From: Paenibacillus sp. FSL K6-1096
GTDB lineage: Bacteria; Bacillota; Bacilli; Paenibacillales; Paenibacillaceae
Direction: 5' to 3'
Assembly (NCBI RefSeq): GCF_037977055.1
Contig: NZ_CP150274.1
Coordinates: 1,240,001-1,304,000 of the forward strand
DNA length: 64,000 bases
Shown here piece by piece: positions 8,805 to 17,171 of the stretch. How positions within the stretch are numbered: position 1 is the stretch's first letter; every line of letters begins with the position of its first letter. Position numbers and translations under genes: made by a program. Under the pieces are notes generated by a model that saw only the letters and a list, made by a program, of their open reading frames with translations, searched no databases and was not told the origin of the DNA.

Positions 8805-9801
8805 GTCCGCCACCGCCCGCTCCTGCCTGCATGTCCGGTGAGACCAGCAGCATCGCCCGCTTCTGCGCATCCAGAATCCGGAAGGACATGCCGGTCTCCG
8901 CGCGGTGCAGAATGACATACCGCTCGAACATCCGCTGCTCCAGCAGACCGCCCAGCCCCGGCCGCCGGGCCAGCTCGGACACTTCTTTGCCGTGTGCGGA
9001 GGCAATCACCGAGATGCCTGCATGAAGCGCCTCGGTCACGGCTTCCGCGTCCTCCATGCGGCCAATCTCGTCGGCTACCAACACCTCGGGGGAGAGCGAG
9101 CGGATCATCATCATCATGCCCTCGGCCTTGGGGCAGCCGTCCAGCACATCCGTCCGCGGCCCCACATCGAAGGCGGGAATGCCCCGGCGGCTGCCGGCAA
9201 TCTCGGAGCGTTCATCGACGATGCCGACCTTCAGCCCCGGCCGGGCACCCTCCCGGGTGCGCCCTCCGGCCGAGATCTGCCGGGCCAGGTCGCGCAGCAG
9301 CGTCGTCTTGCCATGCTGCGGCGGCGACAGAATCAGCGTATGCATGATCCGCTGCCGCCCGCGGTCGAGCAGATATGGCAGCACACCGTCAGCAACGCCG
9401 TGAACCTCACGGGCAATCCGCACATTGAAGCCGGTAATGTCGCGCAGATGCTCCACGCCGCCTCCGCTTAACACCGTGCGGCCGCAGAGGCCGATCCGGT
9501 GACCGCCGGGGATCGTGATGAAGCCCTTGCGCAGCTCCTCCTCCATCGTATAGAGCGAGTGGTTGCTGATAAGGTCCAGCAGCCGGTGCGCATCCTCCCG
9601 GTCCGGCTTGTAGGCTTCGCCGGGAAGCTGGGTCAGGCTGCCGCCAGCCCCGACAAAATGATATTTTCCGGAATAGTTAATCTCCAGCGGGCGTCCCTCG
9701 CGGACACGGACCTCCTCCAACTTGTCCAGAAGCGCAGCGGGGAGGCCGCCGAGCAGCGCCCTGATCCTTTCGGGAAACAACAATAGCCAATCCTTCGCCA
9801 T
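8797..9801 (-). CDS. spoIIIAA: Stage III sporulation protein AA (secretion-type ATPase)
   Basis: 334 residues from ATG 9801 (MAKDWLLLFPERIRALL), which has GGGGG 7-8 nt upstream; a TTG at 9816 with GAGGA upstream would give 339. The protein has a Walker A motif (PPQHGKTTLLRD, around residue 165) and a Walker B region (VLVADEIGRMED). SpoIIIAA is the cytoplasmic ATPase that powers the SpoIIIA-SpoIIQ apparatus, similar to type II/IV secretion ATPases. First gene of the spoIIIA operon. Confidence 0.94.
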   Translation of the reverse strand: MAKDWLLLFPERIRALLGGLPAALLDKLEEVRVREGRPLEINYSGKYHFVGAGGSLTQLPGEAYKPDREDAHRLLDLISNHSLYTMEEELRKGFITIPGGHRIGLCGRTVLSGGGVEHLRDITGFNVRIAREVHGVADGVLPYLLDRGRQRIMHTLILSPPQHGKTTLLRDLARQISAGGRTREGARPGLKVGIVDERSEIAGSRRGIPAFDVGPRTDVLDGCPKAEGMMMMIRSLSPEVLVADEIGRMEDAEAVTEALHAGISVIASAHGKEVSELARRPGLGGLLEQRMFERYVILHRAETGMSFRILDAQKRAMLLVSPDMQAGAGGGGHA

Positions 9802-9844
9802 GCCAAGTACCCCCAAGCTGTCCTCTACTAATTTGCTTTATTCC

Positions 9845-9874
9845 ATATTTATGCTTGTACCTGATCTTTATGCC
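9845..9874 (-). promoter_or_regulatory. Candidate sigma-E promoter of the spoIIIA operon
   Basis: Read on the minus strand: GGCATAAAG, 12 nt, then CATAAATAT, which resembles the sigma-E -35 (ATA core) and -10 (CATA core). It lies between the yqhV stop and spoIIIAA, where the B. subtilis spoIIIA promoter also sits. Inferred from sequence only. Confidence 0.45.
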
Positions 9875-9883
9875 TATCATCTA

Positions 9884-10147
9884 TCATTTCTTCAGAATCC
9901 CGAATAAGAGAAACGCCACCCCGCAGCCGATCCAGCCCAGCTTGCCCCAGGACAGCTGCTCTGCCATCCCTGTCAGGCCGACAGCCGTTGTCAGGATGAG
10001 AATCGTCGGCCCCACCAGTGCCAGCCCGGAATTCACAGCGAGGGCCTTGTCCACCTGGTTCAGCCTCAGCATAATCAGGGCCGCTGCAATCTCCACACTG
10101 CCGGAGAGAAACCGCAGCGCAGCCATCCAGCTTACATACTTGTCCAA
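9884..10147 (-). CDS. yqhV: YqhV-like membrane protein (DUF2619)
   Basis: 87 residues from the TTG at 10147, which follows AAGGGAG by 9 nt and gives a length near B. subtilis YqhV (93). Upstream in-frame starts add residues without family support. Three hydrophobic segments are visible. It lies just upstream of spoIIIAA, as yqhV does in B. subtilis. Function unknown. Confidence 0.75.
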   Translation of the reverse strand: MDKYVSWMAALRFLSGSVEIAAALIMLRLNQVDKALAVNSGLALVGPTILILTTAVGLTGMAEQLSWGKLGWIGCGVAFLLFGILKK

Positions 10148-10474
10148 ACCTCTCAACTCCCTTATTCGTTCTATGGAACATAGACCTATGGAACCTCCTG
10201 TCAATGAAACAAGCTGTTATCCATGGATATGCGCAAGAAGACTACTTTAGACAAGAAGAAATCAAGGAGCTGCGCAGAGATTTCAGAGGGTGTGAAAGAA
10301 GTCATAGTACCAGCCTCTATAAAAAAATATCATCGGTATGATAAAATTATTTTTGCGCGAGTGAAAGAAGGATTTGTGGAAATAGAAGCGCGGATTGCGG
10401 GAGAAACTAAGCCTCCCAGAGGACAACCGGAGAGACAGCATCTAAAGACATCGGACAAAGAGGGGATCATAGTC
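10148..10474. other. Intergenic region between yqhV and yitT
   Basis: No convincing gene. The yitT frame is open back to 10223, but the upstream residues are highly charged and unlike the family. An A/T-rich stretch near 10335-10352 (containing TATGATAAAATT) could hold a -10 element, but I find no good -35. Confidence 0.4.
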
Positions 10475-11341
10475 ATGCAGGTTCGTAATTTCGTAGTACC
10501 GCTTGTGTCAGGAACAGTAGCCAGACAGGTGAAGGAGGTTGCTATTATTATTTTTTCAGCTTTTCTGGTAGCGGCAGGGCTGCGCCTGTTCCTGATTCCG
10601 CATCAGCTGCTCAGCGGCGGCGTGGCGGGAACGGCCTCCATCATCGGATACTTAACGCATCCCAAGTATATTTCTCTGTATTATTTCGCCATTAATCTGC
10701 CTATCCTGATCTGGGGCTTCATCGCCGTAGGCAAAAAATATATCTGCTACAGCATGTTATCCGTCCTGTCCACCACCTGGTTCCTGACGATCATCCCGGT
10801 GGTGAAGCTGACCAAGGACCCGATTCTGGCGAGCATTTTCGGCGGGGTTATCATTGCCGGGGGTGTGGGCTTCTCGCTGCGGGCAGGCGGCTCCTCGGGC
10901 GGGTTCGATATTCTTGGCTCGATTATTACGCGTAAGCGGGATATTCCGATTGGCACGGTGCTGTTCGTCTTGGACGGGATTGTCATCTTAAGTCTGGGCT
11001 TCTTCAAAAGCTGGGATTCCGCGCTCTACGCCATGCTCTGTATCTTCGTCAAAAGCCGGGTCGTGGACATGATCCACATCCGCCATGTGAAGCTGACCTG
11101 CTTCATCGTCACGAAGGAGCGGGAGAAGATGCTGGCCCGGCTGACCAGTCTGCCCCACGGGGTTACTGTGGTCAATGCGGAGGGCGGGTACAGCCATGAA
11201 GGCAACACGATGCTGATGACCGTCACCACCCGCTACGAGTTGGCTGATCTGCGCAAGACCATCCTGGAGACCGATCCGAAGTCATTCGTGAACGTGCTGG
11301 AGACCGTTGAGATTATGGGCCGGTTCCGGCGGTTAAGCTGA
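10475..11341 (+). CDS. YitT family membrane protein
   Basis: 288 residues from ATG 10475, preceded by GAGGGG; an in-frame start at 10223 would add 84 residues with no family counterpart. The N-terminal two thirds contain about five or six membrane helices with the GLRLFLIPHQLLSGGVAG motif typical of YitT proteins; the C-terminus is a soluble DUF2179 domain (from about residue 210). Members are probable transporters with unknown substrates. It is one of the few plus-strand genes here, convergent with lysC. Confidence 0.88.
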   Translation: MQVRNFVVPLVSGTVARQVKEVAIIIFSAFLVAAGLRLFLIPHQLLSGGVAGTASIIGYLTHPKYISLYYFAINLPILIWGFIAVGKKYICYSMLSVLSTTWFLTIIPVVKLTKDPILASIFGGVIIAGGVGFSLRAGGSSGGFDILGSIITRKRDIPIGTVLFVLDGIVILSLGFFKSWDSALYAMLCIFVKSRVVDMIHIRHVKLTCFIVTKEREKMLARLTSLPHGVTVVNAEGGYSHEGNTMLMTVTTRYELADLRKTILETDPKSFVNVLETVEIMGRFRRLS

Positions 11342-11375
11342 CCGTAGAGGCTGTTGCGCGGTGCCGCCAGACATG

Positions 11376-11425
11376 AAACAGGGACGTCCCTCAGCCTGAT
11401 GCTGATGAGACGTCCCTGTTTTTTT
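11376..11425 (+). terminator. Terminator after yitT (shared with lysC)
   Basis: A 13-bp stem AAACAGGGACGTC/GACGTCCCTGTTT, with a smaller CAGC/GCTG stem in its loop, is followed by seven T on the plus strand. It lies between convergent yitT and lysC and may also stop lysC transcripts. Confidence 0.9.
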
Positions 11426-11451
11426 GTTATTTTGGAGGGAAAATCTATAGT

Positions 11452-11970
11452 CTAACGGCGGTCCTGCGGTCCGCCAACGAAGGCTTGCTCTTGTGTATCC
11501 AGGTTGTATGCTGTGTGCAGCGCCTGAATAATCTGCTGGAGGTTGCCGGCTTCGATGACACAGGACACTTTGATCTCGGAGGTGCTGACCATCTTGATGC
11601 TTACGCCCTGATTCGAGATCACCTCGAACATCTGCGCCGCTACCCCCGGATGGCTGACCATGCCTGCGCCGACAATCGACACCTTGACCAGGTTATCTTC
11701 AGAGGTCACTTCACGGTACGGCAGCTCGCTGCGCATGCCTTCAATGACCTGTGTGGCCTTCTGCAGATCTCCCAGCCCGACCGTGAACGAGAAGTCTGCC
11801 TTCTCATTCTGCACGCCACTCTGGACGATAATATCGACGTCTACGCCCTCTTCCGCCAGCTTGCCGAAGACCTGGGCGAGTACCCCCGGTACATCGGGAA
11901 CCCCCAGAATACTAATCCGCGCCACGTTCTTGTCATAGGCGATTCCGCTAACCACTACACCCTGCTCCAT
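11452..11970 (-). CDS. Aspartate kinase II beta subunit (internal in-frame start)
   Basis: 172 residues starting at ATG 11970 (MEQGVVVSGIAYDKNVARIS), in frame within lysC and ending at the same stop. AAGGAGG (complement of 11979-11985) lies 8 nt upstream. With the lysC start at TTG 12705 this methionine is residue 246, the same residue number at which the beta subunit of B. subtilis aspartokinase II begins. The product would consist of the two regulatory ACT domains. Expression is inferred, not shown. Confidence 0.75.
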   Translation of the reverse strand: MEQGVVVSGIAYDKNVARISILGVPDVPGVLAQVFGKLAEEGVDVDIIVQSGVQNEKADFSFTVGLGDLQKATQVIEGMRSELPYREVTSEDNLVKVSIVGAGMVSHPGVAAQMFEVISNQGVSIKMVSTSEIKVSCVIEAGNLQQIIQALHTAYNLDTQEQAFVGGPQDRR

Positions 11971-12705
11971 GCTTGCTTCCTCCTTCACAACAGTACCTTC
12001 ATTATGGTTAAAGCTCGATCTTACGACCAGCTTCACTTGATATCGCTTCGCATATTCCACCGCACGCGGATGCAGCACCGCTGCCCCGAGGTTCGCCAGC
12101 TCCAGCATCTCGTCATACGAGATTTCCTTCAGCTTGCGGGCGGTCTTTACGATACGCGGATCGGTAGAGTAGATTCCGTCTACATCCGTGTAGATCTCGC
12201 AGACATCCGCCTTGATCGCCGCAGCCAGCGCAACGGCTGTTGTATCCGAGCCTCCGCGGCCCAGCGTGGTGATCTCGCCGTCCAGCGTCATTCCCTGGAA
12301 TCCGGCGACAATGACAATCTGGTCGCGCTCCAGCGACTCCAGAACACGGCGCGGCACAATCTCACTGATCCGTGCGCGGCCATGGGTCTCATCGGTACGG
12401 AATCCGGCCTGCCAGCCGGTATAGGAGACGGCATTGCGGCCGATCCCGTGCAGAGCGATGGACAGCAGGGCTACAGAGATCTGTTCCCCCGTAGTCATCA
12501 GCATATCCATCTCGCGTGCCGGAGGCTGCCCGTTCAGCTCTTTCGCCTGATCGATCAGGTCATCTGTAGTATCGCCCATCGCCGACACCACGACAACGCA
12601 GCGGTGGCCTTCATCCTGCTTGGCCGCGATACGCCCCGCGACACGCTTCATGCGTTCAATGTCGCCAACGGAGCTGCCCCCGAATTTCATGACATAAAGT
12701 GACAA
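11452..12705 (-). CDS. lysC: Aspartate kinase II, alpha subunit (with internal beta start)
   Basis: 417 residues from the TTG at 12705 (reads SLYVMKFGGSSVGD after the initiator), with GGGAG 10 nt upstream; a GTG at 12717 lies right against that site. The N-terminal amino acid kinase domain carries KFGGSSVGD, and two ACT domains fill the C-terminal 160 residues. The enzyme phosphorylates aspartate, the first step towards lysine, threonine, methionine and diaminopimelate. An internal ATG at 11970 with a perfect ribosome binding site would yield a separate beta subunit, as in B. subtilis LysC. The class therefore looks like aspartokinase II (alpha2-beta2). I saw no lysine riboswitch upstream. 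Confidence 0.93.
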   Translation of the reverse strand: MSLYVMKFGGSSVGDIERMKRVAGRIAAKQDEGHRCVVVVSAMGDTTDDLIDQAKELNGQPPAREMDMLMTTGEQISVALLSIALHGIGRNAVSYTGWQAGFRTDETHGRARISEIVPRRVLESLERDQIVIVAGFQGMTLDGEITTLGRGGSDTTAVALAAAIKADVCEIYTDVDGIYSTDPRIVKTARKLKEISYDEMLELANLGAAVLHPRAVEYAKRYQVKLVVRSSFNHNEGTVVKEEASMEQGVVVSGIAYDKNVARISILGVPDVPGVLAQVFGKLAEEGVDVDIIVQSGVQNEKADFSFTVGLGDLQKATQVIEGMRSELPYREVTSEDNLVKVSIVGAGMVSHPGVAAQMFEVISNQGVSIKMVSTSEIKVSCVIEAGNLQQIIQALHTAYNLDTQEQAFVGGPQDRR

Positions 12706-12770
12706 AGTTCCATTCACTCCCTATTTCGCTCTAAGTAGTAGCTCAAATTTTGATTAACGCTTTAACACAG

Positions 12771-12800
12771 TATAATACGAAAATCATCACATGCGTTAAT
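12771..12800 (-). promoter_or_regulatory. Candidate lysC promoter
   Basis: On the minus strand TTAACG, 16 nt, then TATTAT followed by ACT, about 70 nt before lysC. The -35 is a weak match. The rest of the 12706-13006 gap holds a solitary hairpin (12881-12896) and the efp terminator. Confidence 0.35.
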
Positions 12801-12880
12801 GGTTTCACAAAATAAACCGCCCAATTTTAAAAAACCGGGCTTAACCCCGAACCCTCCGCGGCCTGCTTAGGCTCTATTCT

Positions 12881-12896
12881 GGTGCACTAATGCACC
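12881..12896. repeat. Solitary 16-nt palindrome GGTGCA-CTAA-TGCACC
   Basis: A perfect 6-bp inverted repeat with a 4-nt loop. It resembles the palindromic cores of the 51-bp array at 44407-44634. No T-run; function unknown. Confidence 0.6.
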
Positions 12897-12924
12897 TTAT
12901 TTGCTCCTCCAGCCCGCCGCAACA

Positions 12925-12953
12925 AAAAGACCCCCGCCGCAGCAAGCGGGGAG
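12925..12953 (-). terminator. Terminator after efp
   Basis: Stem CCCCGC/GCGGGG, followed on the minus strand by GTCTTTTTG. It lies about 55 nt after the efp stop codon. Confidence 0.65.
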
Positions 12954-13006
12954 GCCATAAGCGAGCTACAGCACCTAAAGAACTGAAGGCTCCTAAATAC
13001 GTAATA

Positions 13007-13564
13007 CTAAGCGCGGGAAATATACTTTCCTTCGCGGGTATCGATCAGGAGCATGTCGCCTTCATTGATGAACAGCGGAACCTGTACGGTGTGGCCGGTC
13101 TCCAGGGTAGCGGATTTGGTTGCGCCTTGAGCGGTGTTGCCCTTCACGCCCGGCTCAGTTTCAGTAACCTTCAGCTCTACGCTGGTAGGCAGGTTGATCC
13201 CGAGAATTTCGCCCTGGTAGCTGACAATGTTCACGGTCATGTTCTCCTTAAGGAAGTTCAGCTCCCATTCGAGCTGCTTGGCCGACAATTCGAACTGGTC
13301 GTAAGTCTCGTTATCCATGAACACATGGTCCGAGCCGCTGGCGTAGAGGTACTGTACCCCGCGGTTCTCGATGATCGCACGGCCAATTGTTTCACCGGCG
13401 CGGAAGGTGCGCTCTACAGTGTTGCCGTTGCGCAGGTTCTTCAGCTTGGAGCGGACGAACGCCGCGCCTTTACCCGGTTTCACGTGCTGGAAATCGAGGA
13501 CGGTGAAGATGTCCCCATCTACTTCTACGGTCAAGCCTGTCTTGAAATCATTAACTGAAATCAC
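13007..13564 (-). CDS. efp: Translation elongation factor P
   Basis: 185 residues, the standard length. The KPGKG loop that enters the peptidyl transferase centre is present, with lysine 32 as the modifiable residue, followed by the OB-fold domains. EF-P relieves ribosome stalling at polyproline. It lies between yqhT and lysC; in B. subtilis efp also follows the yqhT peptidase. The start ATG has GGAGGGAT upstream. Confidence 0.97.
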   Translation of the reverse strand: MISVNDFKTGLTVEVDGDIFTVLDFQHVKPGKGAAFVRSKLKNLRNGNTVERTFRAGETIGRAIIENRGVQYLYASGSDHVFMDNETYDQFELSAKQLEWELNFLKENMTVNIVSYQGEILGINLPTSVELKVTETEPGVKGNTAQGATKSATLETGHTVQVPLFINEGDMLLIDTREGKYISRA

Positions 13565-13609
13565 AATAATCCCTCCTGGAATCGATAAATGAACTTGGAT
13601 AAAATAATC

Positions 13610-14680
13610 TTACAGCACCGTATAATCCTTCGATGAATGTGTCAGCAGCTGAATGCCGCTCTCGGTGATGACAATATCATCTTCAATCCGCACGCCGCCC
13701 AGGCCTGAGAGATAGATCCCCGGCTCTACGGTAACGACCATGCCGGGCTGCAGCACTTCGTCAGCCAGCTTGGACAGGCGCGGCCATTCATGAACCTCCA
13801 TACCCAGCCCGTGGCCGGTACTGTGGCCGAAGTATTCCCCATAGCCGTAACGGGTAATGATATCGCGGGCCAGCGCATCACATTCGCGTCCGGTCATACC
13901 GGGCTTAATATGGGCCAGAGCATGAAGCTGCGCTTCCAGCACCACATCGTAGATTTCCTTCAGCTTGGGGTCCGGTGTTCCCAGCGCAATGGTGCGTGTG
14001 ACATCGGAGCAGTAGCCGTCCAGCAGCGCGCCGAAATCGAACGTAACGAATTCGTTATTCCCGATCACTTTGCTGCTGGCTACCCCATGCGGCATAGCGG
14101 AGCGTTCGCCGGAAGCCACAATCGTATCGAACGAAGACGAGGTCGCCCCGTGCGTCCGCATGTAGAATTCCATCTCCAGATCGACATCACGTTCAGTCAT
14201 GCCCGGCTTGATTACATTCAGGATATGACTGAACGTGGCGTCAGCCAGATCGGCTGCCCGCTGCATAATCACCAGCTCTTCCTCATCCTTGAACATACGC
14301 AGGTTCTCGACCGTCTTCGACAGCGGCACCAGAACTGCAGGCTGAAGCGCCTCCGCATAGGCGGTGTAAGCGCTGAAGCTGACATCATCCTGCTCGAAGC
14401 CGACCCGGACTTGTCCGCCCTGCGGCAGCAGCCCGCGCACGGTGTCGATGAATTTCGTGTCATGCTGCACTACCTTCAGGCCTTTAACCTGTTCCGAGGC
14501 CTGTGTCATATACCTGAAGTCAGTCAGCAGATAGCTGTCATCACCGGTAACCAGCACAACCCCGGAGGAGCCGGTGAATCCGCTCAGATAACGGCGGTTA
14601 TAACCGCTGGTAATTAACATCGCATCCAGTCCCAGGTCCTGCAGAACCTTGCGCAGCCTGGAGACGCGCTTGTTGCCCAT
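13610..14680 (-). CDS. yqhT: Xaa-Pro aminopeptidase family M24 (YqhT-type)
   Basis: 356 residues from ATG 14680 (MGNKRVSRLRKVL), which has GAGGAG 7 nt upstream; in-frame codons farther upstream have no family support. The N-terminal creatinase-like domain is followed by the pita-bread catalytic domain with metal ligands in DFGALLDGYCSDVTRT (two Asp), HSTGHGLGMEVHE (His) and the two later Glu residues (TVEPGIY, GVRIEDD). It removes N-terminal residues before proline. It lies 45 nt upstream of efp and may be co-transcribed with it. Confidence 0.93.
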   Translation of the reverse strand: MGNKRVSRLRKVLQDLGLDAMLITSGYNRRYLSGFTGSSGVVLVTGDDSYLLTDFRYMTQASEQVKGLKVVQHDTKFIDTVRGLLPQGGQVRVGFEQDDVSFSAYTAYAEALQPAVLVPLSKTVENLRMFKDEEELVIMQRAADLADATFSHILNVIKPGMTERDVDLEMEFYMRTHGATSSSFDTIVASGERSAMPHGVASSKVIGNNEFVTFDFGALLDGYCSDVTRTIALGTPDPKLKEIYDVVLEAQLHALAHIKPGMTGRECDALARDIITRYGYGEYFGHSTGHGLGMEVHEWPRLSKLADEVLQPGMVVTVEPGIYLSGLGGVRIEDDIVITESGIQLLTHSSKDYTVL

Positions 14681-14757
14681 TTTCATTCTCCTCTCGAAAT
14701 AGCCACATTGTATTTTAACATAGCGGCATACCACCTGAGAAGTTTTTTCGGAAGGCC

Positions 14758-15249
14758 TTAGGCCAGCTTTGTCTGCTGCTCCCGCTTCCGCTCATCTGTA
14801 TACTCAATGGCTGCGGTATATCCGATGAATAACCCCCATAGAAGGAACAGACAGAATTCACTGATCACCGTGTCCCAGGGCAGCTTGAACGGCGGCTGCA
14901 GCAGGAACAGGCGGGAACCGGCCAGGAACAGGGCAGACCACCAGAGTACCCCGTAGATCATCCCCGGCCAGGGCCCGTTCAGCCTGCGGAGAATGAACAC
15001 GTAGATCATGGAGACCAGCACGGAGAACGCTATGAAGAATAGATATCCGAGCAGATGCCCGGCTGGCGTCATCAGGAAATCATGCTTGAAGAAGGGCTCC
15101 GCCAGGAAGCCCGGAAGCACCTTCGTGAAATGCAGGACATACATGAGCCAGCGGGCACCACCCCAGATCAGGCCGGCGAAAAAGCCCAGCTCGACAGAAA
15201 AATAAAACGGATTCGTATGGACGGACGTTTGCTTGGTTCTAGATGGCAT
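14758..15249 (-). CDS. yqhR: Conserved membrane protein YqhR
   Basis: 163 residues with about four membrane helices and a basic C-terminal tail. Sequence features (ELGFFAGLIWGGARWL, FKHDFL) and its position between yqhT and yqhQ match YqhR. It is transcribed away from yqhQ. No function is known. Confidence 0.8.
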   Translation of the reverse strand: MPSRTKQTSVHTNPFYFSVELGFFAGLIWGGARWLMYVLHFTKVLPGFLAEPFFKHDFLMTPAGHLLGYLFFIAFSVLVSMIYVFILRRLNGPWPGMIYGVLWWSALFLAGSRLFLLQPPFKLPWDTVISEFCLFLLWGLFIGYTAAIEYTDERKREQQTKLA

Positions 15250-15397
15250 AGCGCTGCCTCACTTTCCATATGGGTTGATCCGGCTTCTCTCTCTGTAGCT
15301 AGTATGTACAACAAACGGCAATCCAACTAGTAATGTAGTTTAAAATTAGTTACAATGTATTATATAAATCATATCAAATTACGGGAAGGTGAATTGG

Positions 15398-16402
15398 TTG
15401 TCCCAGGAAACTCCCAGTTACGGCGGCCAAGCCGTCATTGAAGGCGTCATGTTCGGCGGCAAGCATATCAACGTAACAGCCGTAAGACGGAAGAATCAGG
15501 AGATTACATTTTTGGAGGTGCCGAAGAGCGATAAGCGCTGGGTCGTTAAGCTGCGCAGGATTCCGCTGCTTCGCGGCATTGTCAGTATTATAGATTCCAG
15601 CGCCAAAGGCTCGAAGCACCTGAATTACTCAGCGGAATCCTACGCTGAGGACGAGACGGAGCCAAAAGAACTGGCGAAGCAGCAGGCAGAGGGCAAGGAT
15701 AAGAAGAAGGACGAGGGCTGGAGTCTTGGCATGATTTTCGGCGTCGCCGTCATGGGGATTCTCTCCTTCCTGTTCGGCAAGCTGATTTTCACCCTGGTGC
15801 CTGTGTTCGTCGAAGATTTTTTATTCAAGAACGTATTTGACAACTACATTCTGCACAACCTGGTGGAAGGCGGCATTAAGCTGATTCTCCTGCTGATCTA
15901 TCTCTGGGGGATCTCACAGACCCCGGTGATCAAGCGCCTCTTCCAGTATCACGGTGCAGAGCATAAGGTCATCAGCGCATTTGAAGCCGGTGAAGAGCTG
16001 ACCGTAGAGAATGTTCAGAAGTACAGCCGTCTGCATTACCGCTGCGGAAGCAGCTTCATGATGCTGACCATTATCCTCGGTGTCATTATCTACTCTGTCG
16101 TTCCCTGGGATAGCCTGATGGAACGGGTGCTGCAACGGATCGTCCTGCTGCCGGTGGTGATCGGAATTTCGTTCGAGGTTCTGAAGGGCACCAACGCCGT
16201 AAGAGATGTTCCCGGCCTTAAGTATCTCGGGTATCCGGGACTGTGGCTGCAGCTGTTGACCACCAAGGAGCCCAAGGACGATATGGTAGAGGTATCGATC
16301 GCTTCATTTAACCGGATGCGGGAGCTGGACGCCGCAATCGAAGCCAGAGGATATTCGGAGGCAAGTGTGTCAGGCGGCATATTGGATCCTGCGAAAGGAT
16401 GA
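15398..16402 (+). CDS. yqhQ: DUF1385 membrane protein YqhQ
   Basis: 334 residues from the TTG at 15398 (reads SQETPSYGGQAVIEGVMFGG), with GGAAGG about 8 nt upstream; an in-frame GTG (15389) lies within that site. The YGGQAVIEGVMF motif and the HGAEHK motif are hallmarks of DUF1385. At least three membrane helices lie between residues 110 and 270. A charged insertion (about residues 85-110) precedes the first. A promoter may lie upstream, where TATTATATAA occurs near 15357. Function unknown; conserved in spore formers. Confidence 0.9.
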   Translation: MSQETPSYGGQAVIEGVMFGGKHINVTAVRRKNQEITFLEVPKSDKRWVVKLRRIPLLRGIVSIIDSSAKGSKHLNYSAESYAEDETEPKELAKQQAEGKDKKKDEGWSLGMIFGVAVMGILSFLFGKLIFTLVPVFVEDFLFKNVFDNYILHNLVEGGIKLILLLIYLWGISQTPVIKRLFQYHGAEHKVISAFEAGEELTVENVQKYSRLHYRCGSSFMMLTIILGVIIYSVVPWDSLMERVLQRIVLLPVVIGISFEVLKGTNAVRDVPGLKYLGYPGLWLQLLTTKEPKDDMVEVSIASFNRMRELDAAIEARGYSEASVSGGILDPAKG

Positions 16403-16409
16403 GTGGCCC

Positions 16410-16748
16410 ATGATCAGACATGCTTTGATTTTTTGGATTACGACAGTGCTGGCTTTATGGGGGCTGGTGGTGGATGTGATGACACGGGGCCTGATGGCCT
16501 TCTCCTTCCTCATCTTCCCGCTGATTCTGGTGGCGCTGATCTATTACGCCTACAAGGTTGGTCCCGGAAGAATGGGCGGCGGTCCCGGACGGCCGCGCAC
16601 CAGAGTGAAGCCTTCCGCCAAGACGATGGCCAAGGTTGCCGGTATCCGCAAGACCAGCTCCTCGCCCGGCAAGCGCAAGAGCTATCCCTTCCAGGTTATT
16701 GAAGGCAGCAAGGGCAAGAACGACGAGCAGCTGCCCAAATATCACTGA
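16410..16748 (+). CDS. Small membrane protein after yqhQ (YqhP-like)
   Basis: 112 residues from ATG 16410 (MIRHALIFWITTVLALWG), 7 nt after the yqhQ stop codon, so probably coupled. Two membrane helices (about residues 5-22 and 28-45) are followed by a strongly basic tail rich in K, R, G and P. Position corresponds to yqhP next to yqhQ in B. subtilis, which is similar in size and topology, but I cannot confirm homology by eye. Confidence 0.6.
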   Translation: MIRHALIFWITTVLALWGLVVDVMTRGLMAFSFLIFPLILVALIYYAYKVGPGRMGGGPGRPRTRVKPSAKTMAKVAGIRKTSSSPGKRKSYPFQVIEGSKGKNDEQLPKYH

Positions 16749-16755
16749 ATGCTGC

Positions 16756-16788
16756 AAAAGGGGCTGTCCCAAAGTGACAGCCCCTTTT
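16756..16788 (+). terminator. Terminator after the yqhQ operon
   Basis: A 13-bp stem AAAAGGGGCTGTC/GACAGCCCCTTTT with a 7-nt loop, ending in a T-run on the plus strand, 8 nt after the last gene. Confidence 0.9.
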
Positions 16789-16800
16789 ATTGTGAAATTA

Positions 16801-17040
16801 TGTATGCGGAAAACAGCATACATTTGCCGATGCAGGCATGTAGCCCGAATGTATGCGAAAAACAGCATACATTTGCTGGCGCGCAGGCGTATGGCCTGAA
16901 TGTATGCGAAAAACAGCATACATTTGCTGGCGCGCAGGCGTGAGGCCCAAATGTATACGGAAAACAGCATACATTTGCCGATGCGCAGGCATGTAGCCCG
17001 AATGTATGCGAAAAACAGCATACATTTGCTGACGCGCAGG
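16801..17040. repeat. 51-bp tandem array A, five palindromic units
   Basis: Core palindromes begin at 16801, 16850, 16901, 16952 and 17003, so steps are 49, 51, 51 and 51. Each core has arms AATGTATGC and GCATACATT around an 8-nt A-rich loop. The 25 bp between cores are similar to each other (TTGCTGGCGCGCAGGCG type). The array occupies the gap between two convergent genes. Array B (61348-61525) carries the same core in opposite orientation. Confidence 0.92.
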
Positions 17041-17118
17041 TAATATCATCGATGGGAACAAAGTTCTATTGCGGAGCGTCCCCTTTCCCAAGTGCTAACG
17101 CTGAATCTACTCCAGCAT

Positions 17119-17169
17119 AAAGAGCTATCCCAAGCAGCCGTTTCACGGCTTCTGGGATAGCTCCTTTTT
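17119..17169. terminator. Bidirectional terminator before the patatin-like gene
   Basis: Stem GAGCTATCCCA/TGGGATAGCTC with an inner AGCCGT/ACGGCT stem. T-runs follow on the plus strand (CTTTTTGG) and, weaker, on the minus strand. It closes the minus-strand lipase gene. Confidence 0.75.
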
Positions 17170-17171
17170 GG

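Noticed and set aside
12706..13006. Lysine riboswitch before lysC
   Set aside because: The region lacks the length and the characteristic helices, and I could not find an L-box core; a strong terminator before lysC is also absent.
12890..13558. Long plus-strand frame opposite efp
   Set aside because: It is antisense to efp, which has full family support; it has no ribosome binding site or recognised motif.
16801..17040. CRISPR-like array (repeat and spacer of similar length)
   Set aside because: The spacers in array A resemble each other, there are no cas genes, and the cores are short A/T-rich hairpins with one 49-nt step.
16798..17091. Open frame on the minus strand with a 17-residue repeat (MYAVFRIH...)
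   Set aside because: 51 is a multiple of 3, so any tandem repeat with that step stays open. One step is 49, which shifts frame; no good ribosome binding site; cores are palindromes; array B codes a similar peptide only on the opposite strand.
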